A stretch of DNA of 64,000 bases from Streptomyces sp. NBC_00572 (GCF_026341815.1 NZ_JAPENX010000002.1:682001-746000), one strand, 5' to 3'; numbered from the stretch's first letter, positions 42,148 through 51,044 are shown. The notes: generated by a model from the letters alone, not told the origin. Numbers and translations are program-made.

Positions 42148-43104
42148 TCAGGACTCCTTGGGCGAGGTGCGGGATCCGCGGGAGGTACGGGCGGAGCGGG
42201 CGCTGCCGGGCGTGCTCGTCGGCGCCGTTCCGGCCCTGGACAGGGCGAGCAGCAGGAGCCAGGTGATGACCAGGCTGAGGAGGGAGACGGCCACCGACAT
42301 CCGGGCGTGGGCCCCGGAGATGGAGACGATCCACACCGCGAAGGGCCGGAAGCCGAGCAGCGAGGCGATGGTGAACTCGCCGAGGACCAGGGCGAGGGTG
42401 AGGAAGGCGGCGCCCGCGAGCGAGGAGCGGAGGTTGGGCAGGATGACGCGGAACATCACGTACGGCCAGCTCGCCCCGCAGTTGCGGGCGGCCTCGACGA
42501 GGGTCGGGACGTCGACGGCGCGCAGTCCCGCGTCGAGGGAGCGGTACACGAACGGCAGGGCCATGACCGTGTATGCGAGGACCAGGACGAAGGGGAAGCT
42601 CTCGTTCTGCACCGCGAGGAAGGTCTGGTAGAGCGGGGTCCGCGAGAGGTGGTCTGGTCCCCAGCGCAGGACGGTGCTGATGCCGGTGACGAGCGCGATC
42701 GGCGGTACGACGAGCGGCAGCATGCACATCACCTCGACGACCGGTCGCAGCCGGGGCGCGCCGAGGCGTACGGCCACGAGGGCGGGCACGGCGAGCAGCA
42801 GGGCGAAGACGATGGTCGCGGCGGCGAGGCCGAGGGAGAGCAGCAGGCTCTCGGTGAAGCCGTCGGCGGCGAGCAGCGCGGTGTACGCCTCGAAGGAGAT
42901 GCCCTGGCCGGGCGTGTGCACGGTGAAGACGAACGAGGCGATCAGCGGGATGAGGAAGTAGGCGCCGCCGAGGCCGAGGACGACTCCGCGCCAGACGCGG
43001 GGCCGACGACGGGTCCGCCTGCGGGCGGCCGGCGGGGCCGTGTCCGCGTTGTCCGTGCCGGGCTTCGGTGCGGCCTCCCGGGCGGTGGGGGTCATCGCAG
43101 CCAT
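42148..43104 (-). CDS. ABC importer permease 2
   Basis: A 318-residue permease with about six membrane segments and the EAA loop VEAARNCGASWPYVMFRVILPNLRSS. The segments VLGLGGAYFLIPLIASFVFTV and VEVMCMLPLVVPPIALVTGI are as in PotC/PhnV-like subunits. ATG at 43104 is used (GGAG six bases before); ATG at 43095 makes an ATGA overlap with the preceding permease and is equally possible. The tail is Ser/Thr/Arg-rich. Confidence 0.9.
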   Translation of the reverse strand: MAAMTPTAREAAPKPGTDNADTAPPAARRRTRRRPRVWRGVVLGLGGAYFLIPLIASFVFTVHTPGQGISFEAYTALLAADGFTESLLLSLGLAAATIVFALLLAVPALVAVRLGAPRLRPVVEVMCMLPLVVPPIALVTGISTVLRWGPDHLSRTPLYQTFLAVQNESFPFVLVLAYTVMALPFVYRSLDAGLRAVDVPTLVEAARNCGASWPYVMFRVILPNLRSSLAGAAFLTLALVLGEFTIASLLGFRPFAVWIVSISGAHARMSVAVSLLSLVITWLLLLALSRAGTAPTSTPGSARSARTSRGSRTSPKES

Positions 43105-44009
43105 CGGGCGCTCCTGCGCTGGAGGGGGAGGTAGACGGCCATGACGAGTCCGGCGATCAGGATCATGTCGAGGCCGAGGGCGAGGGCGACGTTCTCCTGG
43201 CCGACGAGGACGTTCCCGGAGAGGGCGTCCGCGATCTTGAGGGTGACCAGGGGGACGGAGCCGCCGACGAGGGCCGCCGCGGTGGCGTGCGCGGCGAAGG
43301 CGCTGCCGAAGAGCAGCACGAAGCCGCCGAGCAGGGAGGGCGCGAGGACGGGGATGCCGACGTGGCGCCAGTACTGCCATCCGCCGGCGCCCGCGTTCTG
43401 CGCGGCTTCTCGCCACTGGGGCCGCAGTCCGTCGAGGGCGGGAAGGATCACCAGGACCATGAGCGGGATGAGGAAGTACAGGTAGACGACGGCGAGGCCG
43501 GTGAACGAGTACAGGTTCCAGCCGAGGCTGCTCAGGTCGGCGAGCTGGGTGACGACGCCCGAGATGCCGACGGTCGCGATGAACGCGAACGCGAGCGGGA
43601 CGCCGCCGAAGTTGGCGAGGACGCCGGAGGCGGTCAGTACGGCGTTGCGCAGCGCCTGGGAACGGGAGGTGACCACGGCTTGGGCGATGAGGACGCCGAG
43701 GACCGAGGCGATGAGGGCGGTGAGGGCGGAGAGCTGCACGCTGCCGACGAGGGAGCCCAGGTATGGGCCCTGGAGCGAGCGGCTCAGGTGCTCGCCGGTC
43801 AGGGCGGTGGCGCCGGTGCCGGGGTCGGTGCGGGTCACGGCGCCGTACAGGAGGGCGCCGAGCGGCAGTCCGAAGCACAGTCCGGTGAAGGCGATCAGCG
43901 GGAGCGCGGCGAGCCAGGTGCGGGGGGCGCGCCGCCGGCGGCGGGTGCCGCCGGCGGTTCCCTTGACGGGGACGGTCCCCTCGGCGGGGGTGGAGGAGGC
44001 GGAGCGCAT
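43092..44009 (-). CDS. ABC importer permease 1
   Basis: A 305-residue permease with about six membrane segments (WLAALPLIAFTGLCFGLPLGALLYGAV at the start) and EAA loop REAAQNAGAGGWQYWRHVGIPVLAPSLLGG. It is the PotB/PhnU-like partner of the next permease. ATG overlaps the stop of the binding-protein gene (TGATG). Confidence 0.9.
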   Translation of the reverse strand: MRSASSTPAEGTVPVKGTAGGTRRRRRAPRTWLAALPLIAFTGLCFGLPLGALLYGAVTRTDPGTGATALTGEHLSRSLQGPYLGSLVGSVQLSALTALIASVLGVLIAQAVVTSRSQALRNAVLTASGVLANFGGVPLAFAFIATVGISGVVTQLADLSSLGWNLYSFTGLAVVYLYFLIPLMVLVILPALDGLRPQWREAAQNAGAGGWQYWRHVGIPVLAPSLLGGFVLLFGSAFAAHATAAALVGGSVPLVTLKIADALSGNVLVGQENVALALGLDMILIAGLVMAVYLPLQRRSARWLR

Positions 44010-45160
44010 CAGGAGACGGCCTTGTCCCACTTCTCGGCGAGGGTGGCCTTGGCCTTGTCGAGCTCGGCGGAGGCCGGGAAGGCGGGGGTGCCGGTGACGG
44101 CGGGGAGCTTGGCGACGAAGGTCTTGTCGGCGGTGCCGTCGGTGGTCATGGCCGGGAGCAGCACCGGGCGGGCGTAGCCCTTGAGCCAGAGGTTCTGGCC
44201 CTCGGCGCTGTAGAGGTACTCCATCCAGAGGCGGGCGGCCGCGGGGTGCGGGGCCTCCTTGTTGATGGCCTGGGAGTAGAACTGGGCGTACACGCCGTCG
44301 GTGGGCACGGCGACCTGCCAGTCGACGCCCTTGTCCTTGAACTGGTCGGCGTAACCGGCGTTCAGGTAGTCCCAGTCGATGCTGATGGGCGTCTCGCCCT
44401 TCTCGACCGTGGCCGGGGTGGACTCGACGGGGATGAGGTTGCCGCTCTTCTTCAGCGTGCCGAAGAAGTCGATGCCGGGCTGGATGTCGGCGAAGGAGCC
44501 CTTGTTGGCGAGGGCGGCCGCGTACACGCCGCCGAAGGCCGAACCGGACTTGGTCGGGTTGCCGTTGAGGGCGACCTTGCCCTTGTACTCGGGCTTGAGC
44601 AGGTCGGCGAAGGTCTTGGGGCAGTTCGGGATGCGCTTGGCGTCGCAGCCGATGGAGACGTAGCCGCCGTAGTCGTTGTACCAGCGCCCGGCCTCGTCCT
44701 TCTGGGCGGCGGGGATCTTGTCCCAGGCCTCGACCTTGTACGGGGCGAAGAGGCCTTCCTCGGCGCCGCTGCGGGCGAAGGCGATGCCCAGGTCGAGGAC
44801 GTCGGGGGCGCGCTTCTGGCCCTTGCGGGACTTGACGGCGGCGATCTCGTCGGCGCTCGCGGCGTCCGGGTTCTCGCTCTCGATCTTGATGCCGTACTTC
44901 GTCTCGAACGTCTTGATCAGTTCGCCGTAGTTGGCCCAGTCCGGCGGGAGCGCGATGACGTGGAGCGCGCCTTCCTCCTTGGCCGCCTTGACGAGGGCGT
45001 CCATGCCGCCGAAGTCCTTGGCGGACGCCGCGGTGGCCGCCTTCGCACCGTCGCCGGCGGCTCCGGCCGCGCCCTCGGGTGCGGCACCACAGGCGGTGAC
45101 GGTGGTCAGGACGGCGGCGCCGAGCAGTACGGCGGCACCGCGGACGGGGGTTCTGCGCAC
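44009..45160 (-). CDS. ABC importer substrate-binding lipoprotein
   Basis: A 383-residue extracytoplasmic binding protein. The signal is AAVLLGAAVLTTVTAC with the lipobox cysteine at about residue 24. The mature domain resembles the PotD/FbpA/PhnS-like class II binding proteins (HVIALPPDWANYGELIKTFETKYGI, RWYNDYGGYVSIGCD, SIDWDYLNAGYADQF). The ligand is not evident. With a PhnF-like regulator and a phosphatase nearby, a phosphonate such as 2-aminoethylphosphonate or a phosphate ester is the best guess. GTG at 45160 has GGGAG before it. Confidence 0.88.
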   Translation of the reverse strand: MRRTPVRGAAVLLGAAVLTTVTACGAAPEGAAGAAGDGAKAATAASAKDFGGMDALVKAAKEEGALHVIALPPDWANYGELIKTFETKYGIKIESENPDAASADEIAAVKSRKGQKRAPDVLDLGIAFARSGAEEGLFAPYKVEAWDKIPAAQKDEAGRWYNDYGGYVSIGCDAKRIPNCPKTFADLLKPEYKGKVALNGNPTKSGSAFGGVYAAALANKGSFADIQPGIDFFGTLKKSGNLIPVESTPATVEKGETPISIDWDYLNAGYADQFKDKGVDWQVAVPTDGVYAQFYSQAINKEAPHPAAARLWMEYLYSAEGQNLWLKGYARPVLLPAMTTDGTADKTFVAKLPAVTGTPAFPASAELDKAKATLAEKWDKAVS

Positions 45161-45187
45161 GGGTTCTCCCAGAGGCGAGTGAAGGAA

Positions 45188-45201
45188 CTTGTCTGAACAA
45201 G
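45188..45201. promoter_or_regulatory. Candidate GntR operator upstream of the binding-protein gene
   Basis: CTTGTCTGAACAAG has 5-bp perfect arms around CTGA, 28 bases before the binding-protein start. It may be the site at which the divergent UTRA regulator represses the importer. Confidence 0.35.
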
Positions 45202-45370
45202 CCGCCCTTAGTTCGCCCTTACACGCTGTCCGCGAAGTGAACGGAGCATGACCGGCTCCGGGCGCCTCCCGGAAGAACCGGGGGCGGTGAACAGCAGGTG
45301 AATGCAGTGAACTTGACGCGAAGGAGGCGACGACCACACACCCTCCCCGTCGGGTTAGGCTGACCCCTGC

Positions 45371-45384
45371 ACAGCACACGCTGT
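45371..45384. promoter_or_regulatory. Candidate autoregulatory palindrome before the GntR gene
   Basis: ACAGCACACGCTGT has 5-bp arms around ACAC, with a further related half CTGTGCACAG just downstream at about 45391-45400. It lies about 40 bases before the GntR start. Confidence 0.3.
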
Positions 45385-45425
45385 AACCATCTGTGCACAG
45401 CCACACACGAACAAAGGGGGATGCC

Positions 45426-46175
45426 GTGACGGCGCTCTACATGGAGATCGCGGAGGGACTCCGTCGCTCGATCCTCAGCGGCGAGTACGCCGTCGGCGCC
45501 CGCCTGCCCTCGGAGAGCGACCTGGCCACCCGCTGGGCCGCCTCGCGCGGCACCGTACGCCAGGCCGTCGCCCTGCTCACCTCCGAAGGACTCATCGGCT
45601 CACGCCAGGGCGCCCGCCGCATCGTGCTCCGCCGGGAGCGCCGGCACAGCTTCGCGGAGCTCCACAGCTTCGCCCAGTGGGCGCGGGCCATGGGCTACCG
45701 GGCGACGAGCCGCTTCCTGCACCGGGAGCGCCGCCCGGCCACCCCCGAAGAGGCGCGCCGCCTCGTCCTGCCGGAGGGGGCCGCGGTCCTGGACGTCCTG
45801 CGCCTGCGGCTCCTTGACGGCGAACCGGTGATGGTGGAGCGCACGGCGTACGCGGGCTGGGTCGCGCCCACGGTCGAGGCGCTGCCCGCCGACTGCGCCT
45901 CGATCATGGACAGCATGGCGGAGGAGGCCGGAATCGTCGCCCACTACGGCGAGCACCTCATCGACGCCGTCCCCGCCGGCAGCGACGACGCCCGGCTGCT
46001 CCGCGTCCGCCGGGGAAGCCCGCTCCTGCGCCAGCGGCACCTCACCAGCAACCCGGACGGCCGCCCGATCGAATGGACCGAGGACCGCTACCGCGCGGGC
46101 AGTGTCACCTTCAACGTGAGCAACTCGGTGGGTACGGCGCCGTTGGTGCGGGACCCGGGATCGCTGCTGATGTGA
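45426..46175 (+). CDS. GntR-family (HutC/PhnF-like) regulator
   Basis: A 249-residue regulator. The winged helix is LYMEIAEGLRRSILSGEYAVGARLPSESDLATRWAASRGTVRQAVALL, and the UTRA effector domain covers about 75-240 (VLDVLRLRLLDGEPVMVERTAYAG, IEWTEDRYRAGSVTFNV). AAAGGGGGA precedes the GTG. It is divergent from the ABC importer operon and is its likely repressor, with the imported ligand or a derivative as inducer. Confidence 0.93.
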   Translation: MTALYMEIAEGLRRSILSGEYAVGARLPSESDLATRWAASRGTVRQAVALLTSEGLIGSRQGARRIVLRRERRHSFAELHSFAQWARAMGYRATSRFLHRERRPATPEEARRLVLPEGAAVLDVLRLRLLDGEPVMVERTAYAGWVAPTVEALPADCASIMDSMAEEAGIVAHYGEHLIDAVPAGSDDARLLRVRRGSPLLRQRHLTSNPDGRPIEWTEDRYRAGSVTFNVSNSVGTAPLVRDPGSLLM

Positions 46176-46179
46176 AACG

Positions 46180-46219
46180 ACGAAGTGGTGGCCGAGATCG
46201 CTCTCGACCACCACTTCGT
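46180..46219. terminator. Bidirectional terminator of the GntR gene and tRNA-Leu
   Basis: ACGAAGTGGTGG (46180-46191) and CCACCACTTCGT (46208-46219) form a perfect 12-bp stem, with an inner CGAGA/TCTCG stem around TCGC. It begins five bases after the GntR stop. On the minus strand it follows the tRNA 3' end and is trailed by CGTTTC, so it can serve both. Confidence 0.85.
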
Positions 46220-46233
46220 ACGACGAGTCGTCG

Positions 46234-46318
46234 TGTCCGAGGGGGGACTTGAACCCCCACGCCCGATAAAGGGCACTAGCACCTCAAGCTAGCGCGTCTG
46301 CCATTCCGCCACCCGGAC
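46234..46318 (-). tRNA. tRNA-Leu (GAG anticodon)
   Basis: An 85-base type II tRNA on the minus strand. The acceptor GTCCGGG pairs with CTCGGAC, the discriminator is A, and CCA is not encoded. The anticodon stem CTAGC/GCTAG encloses TTGAGGT, giving anticodon GAG, which reads CUC. There is a long variable arm, and the T loop is GTTCAAGTC. Class II leucine features (GGCGGAATGG D arm start) agree. I saw no repeated copy of its 3' end nearby that would mark an integrated element. Confidence 0.95.
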
Positions 46319-46497
46319 AAGGTGTGCGTCGCTGTGAGTGATGATCACTCGCGGCGACAAGATGAATATATCAGGGGTCCGACCTGCGGTTCACCCCCGT
46401 TTCCGGTGGTCGGCGATCCGGGGCACCCGCACGGAGCGCAGACACGGAGAGTCATCGCGCACGCGCGCAGCGCGGTCATGGGTGCTTCACTGGCGGT

Positions 46498-47169
46498 ATG
46501 CCATTCCAGAGCTACGGCGTGCTCGCGGGGACCCTCCACAGCCACTTCCGCGACGATCCGGACGACCAGGGCCGCTGGTTCCACATCAATCTGAAGGTGG
46601 ACGCGCCCGCGGGGCGGTACCACTGCGCCGTCGACGTCGACAGCCACAAGTCCAACGTCGGGGTGCAGTGGAAGGCCTTCACCCTGAAGGCCTCCGCCGT
46701 CGGGCCGGCCGCCGCCCTCGCCCCCGGGTACCACGACCTCGCGTCCGATCCCGACTCCGGCGCGATGGACTATCTGCGGCACCCGGAACTGGTGGACCGC
46801 ACCGGCGTCCTCTTCGAGCGCCGCCCGCCGTCCTGGCTGCAGGAGCTCCTGGACCTGCTGGGCTCGCGGCCCTGGCACGCGGGCACCAACGTCGACGCCG
46901 CCGACGCGCTGGAGCCGATGCTGGTGCCCGGCCGGCGGATCCTCGTCTTCGGCGAACCGTTCGAGAACGATCCCGAGGGAGACCTCGGCATGCACAACAT
47001 CCACCAGAACCAGGGGGATCCGTTCGGCTCCCAGTGGTGGCCCGAGAACGGCATCTGGCAGGACGGTGCGACCCTCGTGGAGCGCCCCGACGGCCGGTAC
47101 GACGTCTTCCTGAACAAGTTCTCCAGCCAGGCGGGGCGGACGGACAGCGCGGGCCACCCCGTCGGATGA
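46498..47169 (+). CDS. DUF2278 family protein
   Basis: A 223-residue protein resembling the YukJ/DUF2278 family. It opens PFQSYGVLAGTLHSHFRDD, keeps HFH-type strands (RWFHINLKVDAPAGRYHCAVDVDSHKS) and ends with the conserved metal- or nucleotide-site-like GMHNIHQNQGDPFGSQWWPENGIWQDG. The function of the family is not established. Monocistronic, with a hairpin about 95 bases downstream. Confidence 0.85.
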   Translation: MPFQSYGVLAGTLHSHFRDDPDDQGRWFHINLKVDAPAGRYHCAVDVDSHKSNVGVQWKAFTLKASAVGPAAALAPGYHDLASDPDSGAMDYLRHPELVDRTGVLFERRPPSWLQELLDLLGSRPWHAGTNVDAADALEPMLVPGRRILVFGEPFENDPEGDLGMHNIHQNQGDPFGSQWWPENGIWQDGATLVERPDGRYDVFLNKFSSQAGRTDSAGHPVG

Positions 47170-47262
47170 CGGCGCCGGATCCCGGAGCCGGATCCCGATG
47201 CCGGAGGAGAACGCCGCATCTCCGGGGTCGGCACCACGCATGAGACCCGGCTTCGCGGGCAA

Positions 47263-47283
47263 ACGCCCTGGTGTCAAGGGCGT
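47263..47283 (+). terminator. Stem-loop between the DUF2278 gene and the hydrophobic peptide gene
   Basis: ACGCCCT and AGGGCGT form a 7-bp perfect stem around GGTGTCA. Probably the terminator of the DUF2278 gene; a second palindrome, GGGACGGGTCCC, follows at about 47290. Confidence 0.5.
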
Positions 47284-47328
47284 GCCCCTGGGACGGGTCC
47301 CGCCCCCGCTCCTGTCGGAGGTGTCGTC

Positions 47329-47484
47329 ATGGTCCCGCTGCTGCTCGTACTCCTGCTGATCCTCGTCCTCTTCGGAGCCGGATTCGCCGTCGAGGTGCTC
47401 TGGTACATCGCCATCGCCGTCCTGGTGCTCTGGGTGCTCGGCTTCTTCATGCGTGGCTCGAGCGGGCGCTGGTACCGCTGGTGA
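47329..47484 (+). CDS. 51-residue hydrophobic membrane protein
   Basis: A short protein starting MVPLLLVLLLILVLFGAGF and ending GRWYRW. Two hydrophobic segments (about 2-22 and 24-42) are split by a single Glu in VEVLWYIAIAV. Streptomyces genomes commonly carry this kind of small hydrophobic protein ending in RWYRW; the role is unknown. GTCGGAGG precedes the ATG at 5-10 bases. It is below normal gene-finding length but composition, start site and conserved ending support it. Confidence 0.78.
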   Translation: MVPLLLVLLLILVLFGAGFAVEVLWYIAIAVLVLWVLGFFMRGSSGRWYRW

Positions 47485-47499
47485 GCCCCGTCCCGCGTC

Positions 47500-48996
47500 T
47501 CAGCTGCCGGTGAGTTCTCCACTGAGTCTGCCGTGCAGGGCCGCGCTGGGGTCGTTCAGGCCTGTGATCTCCACGGTCTTGCCGCGCTGGGCGTACTTCG
47601 TCTCGATCGTGTCGAGTACGGCGACGGACGAGGCGTCCCAGATGTGGGCCGCCGAGAGGTCGATGACCACCCGGTCGGGGTCGGTGGCATAGGCGAACCG
47701 GCCGACGAGCTCGTTGGCCGACGCGAAGAACAGCGCGCCGCTCACCTGGTAGACCACGCTCGTGCCGTCGGGGTCGGTCACTGCGGTCACCTCGGCGTGG
47801 TGGGCGACGCGCCGGGCGAAGATCACCATGGCGGTGACCGAGCCCGCGACCACACCGACGGCCAGGTTGTGGGTGGCGACCACGCACACCACGGTGATCA
47901 CCATGACGGCGATCTCCCCGAGAGGCATCCGCCGGAGGGTCCCCGGGGCGATGGAGTGCCAGTCGAAGGTCGCGAAACACACCATGACCATGACGGCGAC
48001 CAGGGCGGCCATCGGGATGTCGGACACCACGGGCCCGAAGACGATGCACAGCACCATCAGGAAGGCGCCCGCGAGGAACGTGGACAGGCGGGTCCGGGCG
48101 CCGGACACCTTCACGTTGATCATCGTCTGGCCGATCATCGCGCAGCCGCCCATGCCGCCGAAGAGGCCGGTGACGATGTTGGCGATGCCCTGACCGATGG
48201 ACTCGCGGGTCTTGTCGGAGCGGGTGTCGGTGATGTCGTCGACGAGCCTGGCGGTCATCAGTGACTCCATCAGGCCGACCAACGCCATGGCGAAGGCGTA
48301 CGGCGCGATCGTCGTCAGCGTGTCCCCCGTGAACGGCACGTCCGGCAGGCCGGGCACCGGCAGCGAGGACGGCAGGGCCCCCTTGTCCCCGACCGTGGGT
48401 ACGGCGATGCCCGCGGCCACCGTGACGGCGGTGAGGGCCGCGATGGCCACCAGGGGCGCGGGGATCACACCGGTGACCTTCGGGAAGAACACCAGCAGGA
48501 GCAGGCCGACGGCGAAGAGCGGGTAGACGGCCCAGGGGACGTTCCGCAGCTCGGACACCTGGGTGATGAAGACCAGCACGGCCAGCGAGTTCACGAAGCC
48601 GACCATGACCGAGCGCGGGATGAACCGCATCAGTTTCGCCACCCCGAGCGCGCCGAGCACCACCTGGATCACACCGGCGAGAATGACGGCGGCGATCAGG
48701 TACCCGAACCCGTACTCACGGTTGAGGGGCGCGATGACGAGCGCGACGGCACCGGTCGCGGCGGAGATCATCGCCCGCCGTCCGCCGACGATCGCGATGG
48801 TCACGGCCATGGTGAAGGACGCGAACAGACCGATCGCGGGGTCGACCCCGGCGATGATCGAGAACGAGATCGCCTCCGGAATCAGCGCGAGGGCGACGAC
48901 CAGACCGGCCAGCACCTCGGTGCGCCAGACCTTCGGATCGGTCAGCCAGTCGGGACGCAGGCGGGCAACGGAAACACGGGCGGGCGAGGAAGACAA
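47500..48996 (-). CDS. SulP/SLC26-family anion transporter with STAS domain
   Basis: A 498-residue transporter with about 10-12 membrane segments and the typical SulP opening WRTEVLAGLVVALALIPEAISFSIIAGVDPAIGLFAS. The inner signature is GLFGGMGGCAMIGQTMINVKVSGARTRLSTFLAG. The last 100 residues are a STAS domain (VIDLSAAHIWDASSVAVLDTIETKY). Likely moves sulfate, bicarbonate or a dicarboxylate. The start is taken as TTG at 48996; no ribosome site is visible and other starts are poor, so the exact N terminus is uncertain. Confidence 0.92.
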   Translation of the reverse strand: MSSSPARVSVARLRPDWLTDPKVWRTEVLAGLVVALALIPEAISFSIIAGVDPAIGLFASFTMAVTIAIVGGRRAMISAATGAVALVIAPLNREYGFGYLIAAVILAGVIQVVLGALGVAKLMRFIPRSVMVGFVNSLAVLVFITQVSELRNVPWAVYPLFAVGLLLLVFFPKVTGVIPAPLVAIAALTAVTVAAGIAVPTVGDKGALPSSLPVPGLPDVPFTGDTLTTIAPYAFAMALVGLMESLMTARLVDDITDTRSDKTRESIGQGIANIVTGLFGGMGGCAMIGQTMINVKVSGARTRLSTFLAGAFLMVLCIVFGPVVSDIPMAALVAVMVMVCFATFDWHSIAPGTLRRMPLGEIAVMVITVVCVVATHNLAVGVVAGSVTAMVIFARRVAHHAEVTAVTDPDGTSVVYQVSGALFFASANELVGRFAYATDPDRVVIDLSAAHIWDASSVAVLDTIETKYAQRGKTVEITGLNDPSAALHGRLSGELTGS

Positions 48997-49216
48997 AGGA
49001 AGGAGAACCTGTCACGCATGGGCACGCCCCACGGTGGACGGGGCCGGGGCATGGTTCGGATCTGTGCCGGGAGCGCCGTCGGCCCCGACATGACAACGGC
49101 GAGGTGGCAGACCGCCACCCTCGCCGTCGGCAACTCTACCGGGGCCGGTCACGGGCACGGCGCGGCCGGGACGCCCGTCGACCGCGACGGCCTTGCTCCT
49201 CGGCATCGGCCTCGCC

Positions 49217-49272
49217 CTCGCCGTCACTCTCGCCGGCGCCCCCACCGAATCCTCGCCGTCACTCTCGCCGGC
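49217..49272. repeat. 21-bp direct repeat, period 35
   Basis: A unit beginning CTCGCCGTCACTCTCGCC occurs exactly at 49217-49237 and 49252-49272, in noncoding DNA between sulP and the acyl-CoA dehydrogenase gene. It looks like a local duplication; no function is evident. Confidence 0.75.
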
Positions 49273-49295
49273 CGGGGCGGATCGCCGCCCCGGCC
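49270..49295 (-). terminator. Terminator of the acyl-CoA dehydrogenase gene
   Basis: GGCCGGGGCGG and CCGCCCCGGCC form a perfect 11-bp stem around ATCG. It lies 15 bases past the minus-strand stop. Confidence 0.8.
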
Positions 49296-49310
49296 CCCGT
49301 CGACCGATCG

Positions 49311-51044
49311 TTACGGTGCCATCTCGTACGTGCCCGACAGCGCCTCGACCTGCTGCCAGACCCGGCCCGAGCGGGCCTCGTCGACGACGGGGCGCCGTAC
49401 GGCCGCCAGCGCCCAGACCTGCTGCTGCTCGGTGGCGGAGTCCTTGCCGTGCAGCTCGATCGCGTGGGCGGAGAAGTCCCGAACGAGCACGGCGAACAGC
49501 TCGTCGAGGACGTCCTCGTCGAGGTCCGTCAGGCGGGCCTGCTCCAGGACCAGCTGGCCGTGGACGACGAGCGCGAACAGCTGGCCGACGGCGAGGAGGA
49601 GGTCCAGGTCGCGGCTCTGCGCCTCGTCGGGCGCGGCGGTGCGGACGAACTCGCAGAGGGCGTCGGCCTGTTCGCGGAAGCGAGCGACGTTCGCCACTCC
49701 GGCGTACGCGTCGTAGGCCGGACGCCAGTCGTGGAAGCGTACGGACCCCAGGCCGCGGGCCGGTCCCTGCTGGAAGAGGAAGGTGTCGTCGGCCGCGTCC
49801 AGGCGGGTCGGTACGGCCTCGTAGCCGGCCGGGTCGAGCAGGTGGTTCCGCATGAACTTCAGGATCAGGGCCAGGTTGACGTGGACCGTGCCCTCCAGCT
49901 TCGGCAGGCCCCGGATCTCGACGGCCGCCTGGGCGAAGTAGTTGTCCTTCTCGAAGCCCTTGGCGGCGATGACGTCCCACATCAGGTCGATGACCTTCTC
50001 GCCCTCCGTGGTCACCTTCATCTTCGTCATCGGGTTGAAGAGGAGGTAGCGGCGGTCGTCGGGACCGGCGGAGCGGAAGTAGTCGACGGCGCGGTCGCTG
50101 AACAGCTTCATGCCGACGAGCCGGACGTACGCGTCGGCCAGCTCGCGCCGCACGTGCGGGAAGGCGGTGACGGGACGGCCGTAGAGGATGCGGTTGTGGG
50201 CGTGGGTGACGGCCTCGTACATCGCGTGCTCGCAGATGCCGATCGAGGCGGTGCACAGGTTGAACTTGCCGACGTTGACGGTGTTGAGGGCGGCGTCGAA
50301 GGCGGCGCGGCCGGTGTGCAGGACGTCCTCGGGGGCGACCGGGTAGTTCTCCAGGCGGAACTCGCTGACGTACTTCGACGAGTCGACGACGTTCTTGACG
50401 AGGTGGTACGCCGGGTGGCGGCTGTCGGCGGCGAAGAAGACGTAGCCGTCGGGGCCCTCGACGTCGGTGCGGCGGCCGAAGACGGAGACGAGTCCGGCCG
50501 CGTTGCCGTTGCCGATGTAGTACTTGGATCCGGTGGCGCGGAACCCGCCGTCGGCCTCGGGCTCCAGGAGCATGTCGGTGGAGTAGATGTCGGCGCCGTG
50601 GGTCTTCTCGGAGAGACCGAAGGCGAACACCTCGCCCTGGGTGAGGAGTTCGGCGGCGCGGGCGCGGGCGGCGGCGTTGTCGCTCTGCCAGACCGGGCCG
50701 AGGCCGAGGATGGTGACCTGCCAGGCGTACCAGTAGTCGAGTCCGTAGAAGCCGAGGATCTCGTTGAGGGCGGCGATGCGGGCGGTGTCCCAGCGCTTGT
50801 CCCGCTGCCCCTCGGGCGCGTCGGCGGAGGGCGTCAGGAAGGTCTCGAACAGGCCTTCCTTGGCGGAGAAGGCGAGGAAGTCCCCCAGCCAGGCCCGGGT
50901 GCGGTAGTCCTCGATCAGCCGACGCTTGCCGCGCTCCTCGAACCAGTCGACGGTGGCGCGCAGCAGCCGCCGGGTCTCGGGGTCGAAGTGCGCGGGGTCG
51001 TAGGTGTGCGGGTTGAACAGCAGCGAGTCGGCCATGTGCTCCAT
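49311..51044 (-). CDS. Acyl-CoA dehydrogenase
   Basis: A 577-residue flavoenzyme of the acyl-CoA dehydrogenase/oxidase fold. Mid-protein FAD and substrate strands include FAFGLSEKTHGADIYSTDMLLEPEADGGFRATGSKYYIGNGNAAG. The C-terminal helical domain (RRELADAYVRLVGMKLFSDRAVDYF, MTKMKVTTEGEKVIDLMWDVIAAKGFEKDNYFAQ) is also typical. It is longer than the 380-residue common class and closer to the large ACAD group. It lies 47 bp after a PadR regulator gene on the same strand; co-transcription and autoregulated control are likely. The substrate chain is unknown. Confidence 0.9.
   Translation of the reverse strand: MEHMADSLLFNPHTYDPAHFDPETRRLLRATVDWFEERGKRRLIEDYRTRAWLGDFLAFSAKEGLFETFLTPSADAPEGQRDKRWDTARIAALNEILGFYGLDYWYAWQVTILGLGPVWQSDNAAARARAAELLTQGEVFAFGLSEKTHGADIYSTDMLLEPEADGGFRATGSKYYIGNGNAAGLVSVFGRRTDVEGPDGYVFFAADSRHPAYHLVKNVVDSSKYVSEFRLENYPVAPEDVLHTGRAAFDAALNTVNVGKFNLCTASIGICEHAMYEAVTHAHNRILYGRPVTAFPHVRRELADAYVRLVGMKLFSDRAVDYFRSAGPDDRRYLLFNPMTKMKVTTEGEKVIDLMWDVIAAKGFEKDNYFAQAAVEIRGLPKLEGTVHVNLALILKFMRNHLLDPAGYEAVPTRLDAADDTFLFQQGPARGLGSVRFHDWRPAYDAYAGVANVARFREQADALCEFVRTAAPDEAQSRDLDLLLAVGQLFALVVHGQLVLEQARLTDLDEDVLDELFAVLVRDFSAHAIELHGKDSATEQQQVWALAAVRRPVVDEARSGRVWQQVEALSGTYEMAP

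Larger units (their letters stand above)
48997..49310. other. 314-bp gap upstream of sulP
   Basis: No convincing gene. The gap holds an imperfect hairpin (49096-49127, ACGGCGAG and CTCGCCGT outer arms with GTGGC/GCCAC inside), a 21-bp direct repeat (49217-49237 and 49252-49272) and the terminator of the acyl-CoA dehydrogenase gene. The sulP promoter should be here but I cannot point to it. Confidence 0.6.

Noticed and set aside
46234..46318. tRNA-Leu as an attachment site of an integrated element.
   Set aside because: No integrase gene and no second copy of the tRNA 3' end were seen; flanking genes look native.
49018..49716. Plus-strand gene with an AAGGAGA ribosome site and ATG at 49018.
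   Set aside because: The product is Arg/Pro/Gly-rich, runs antisense into the acyl-CoA dehydrogenase gene, and has no recognisable fold; the ribosome-like sequence is probably chance.
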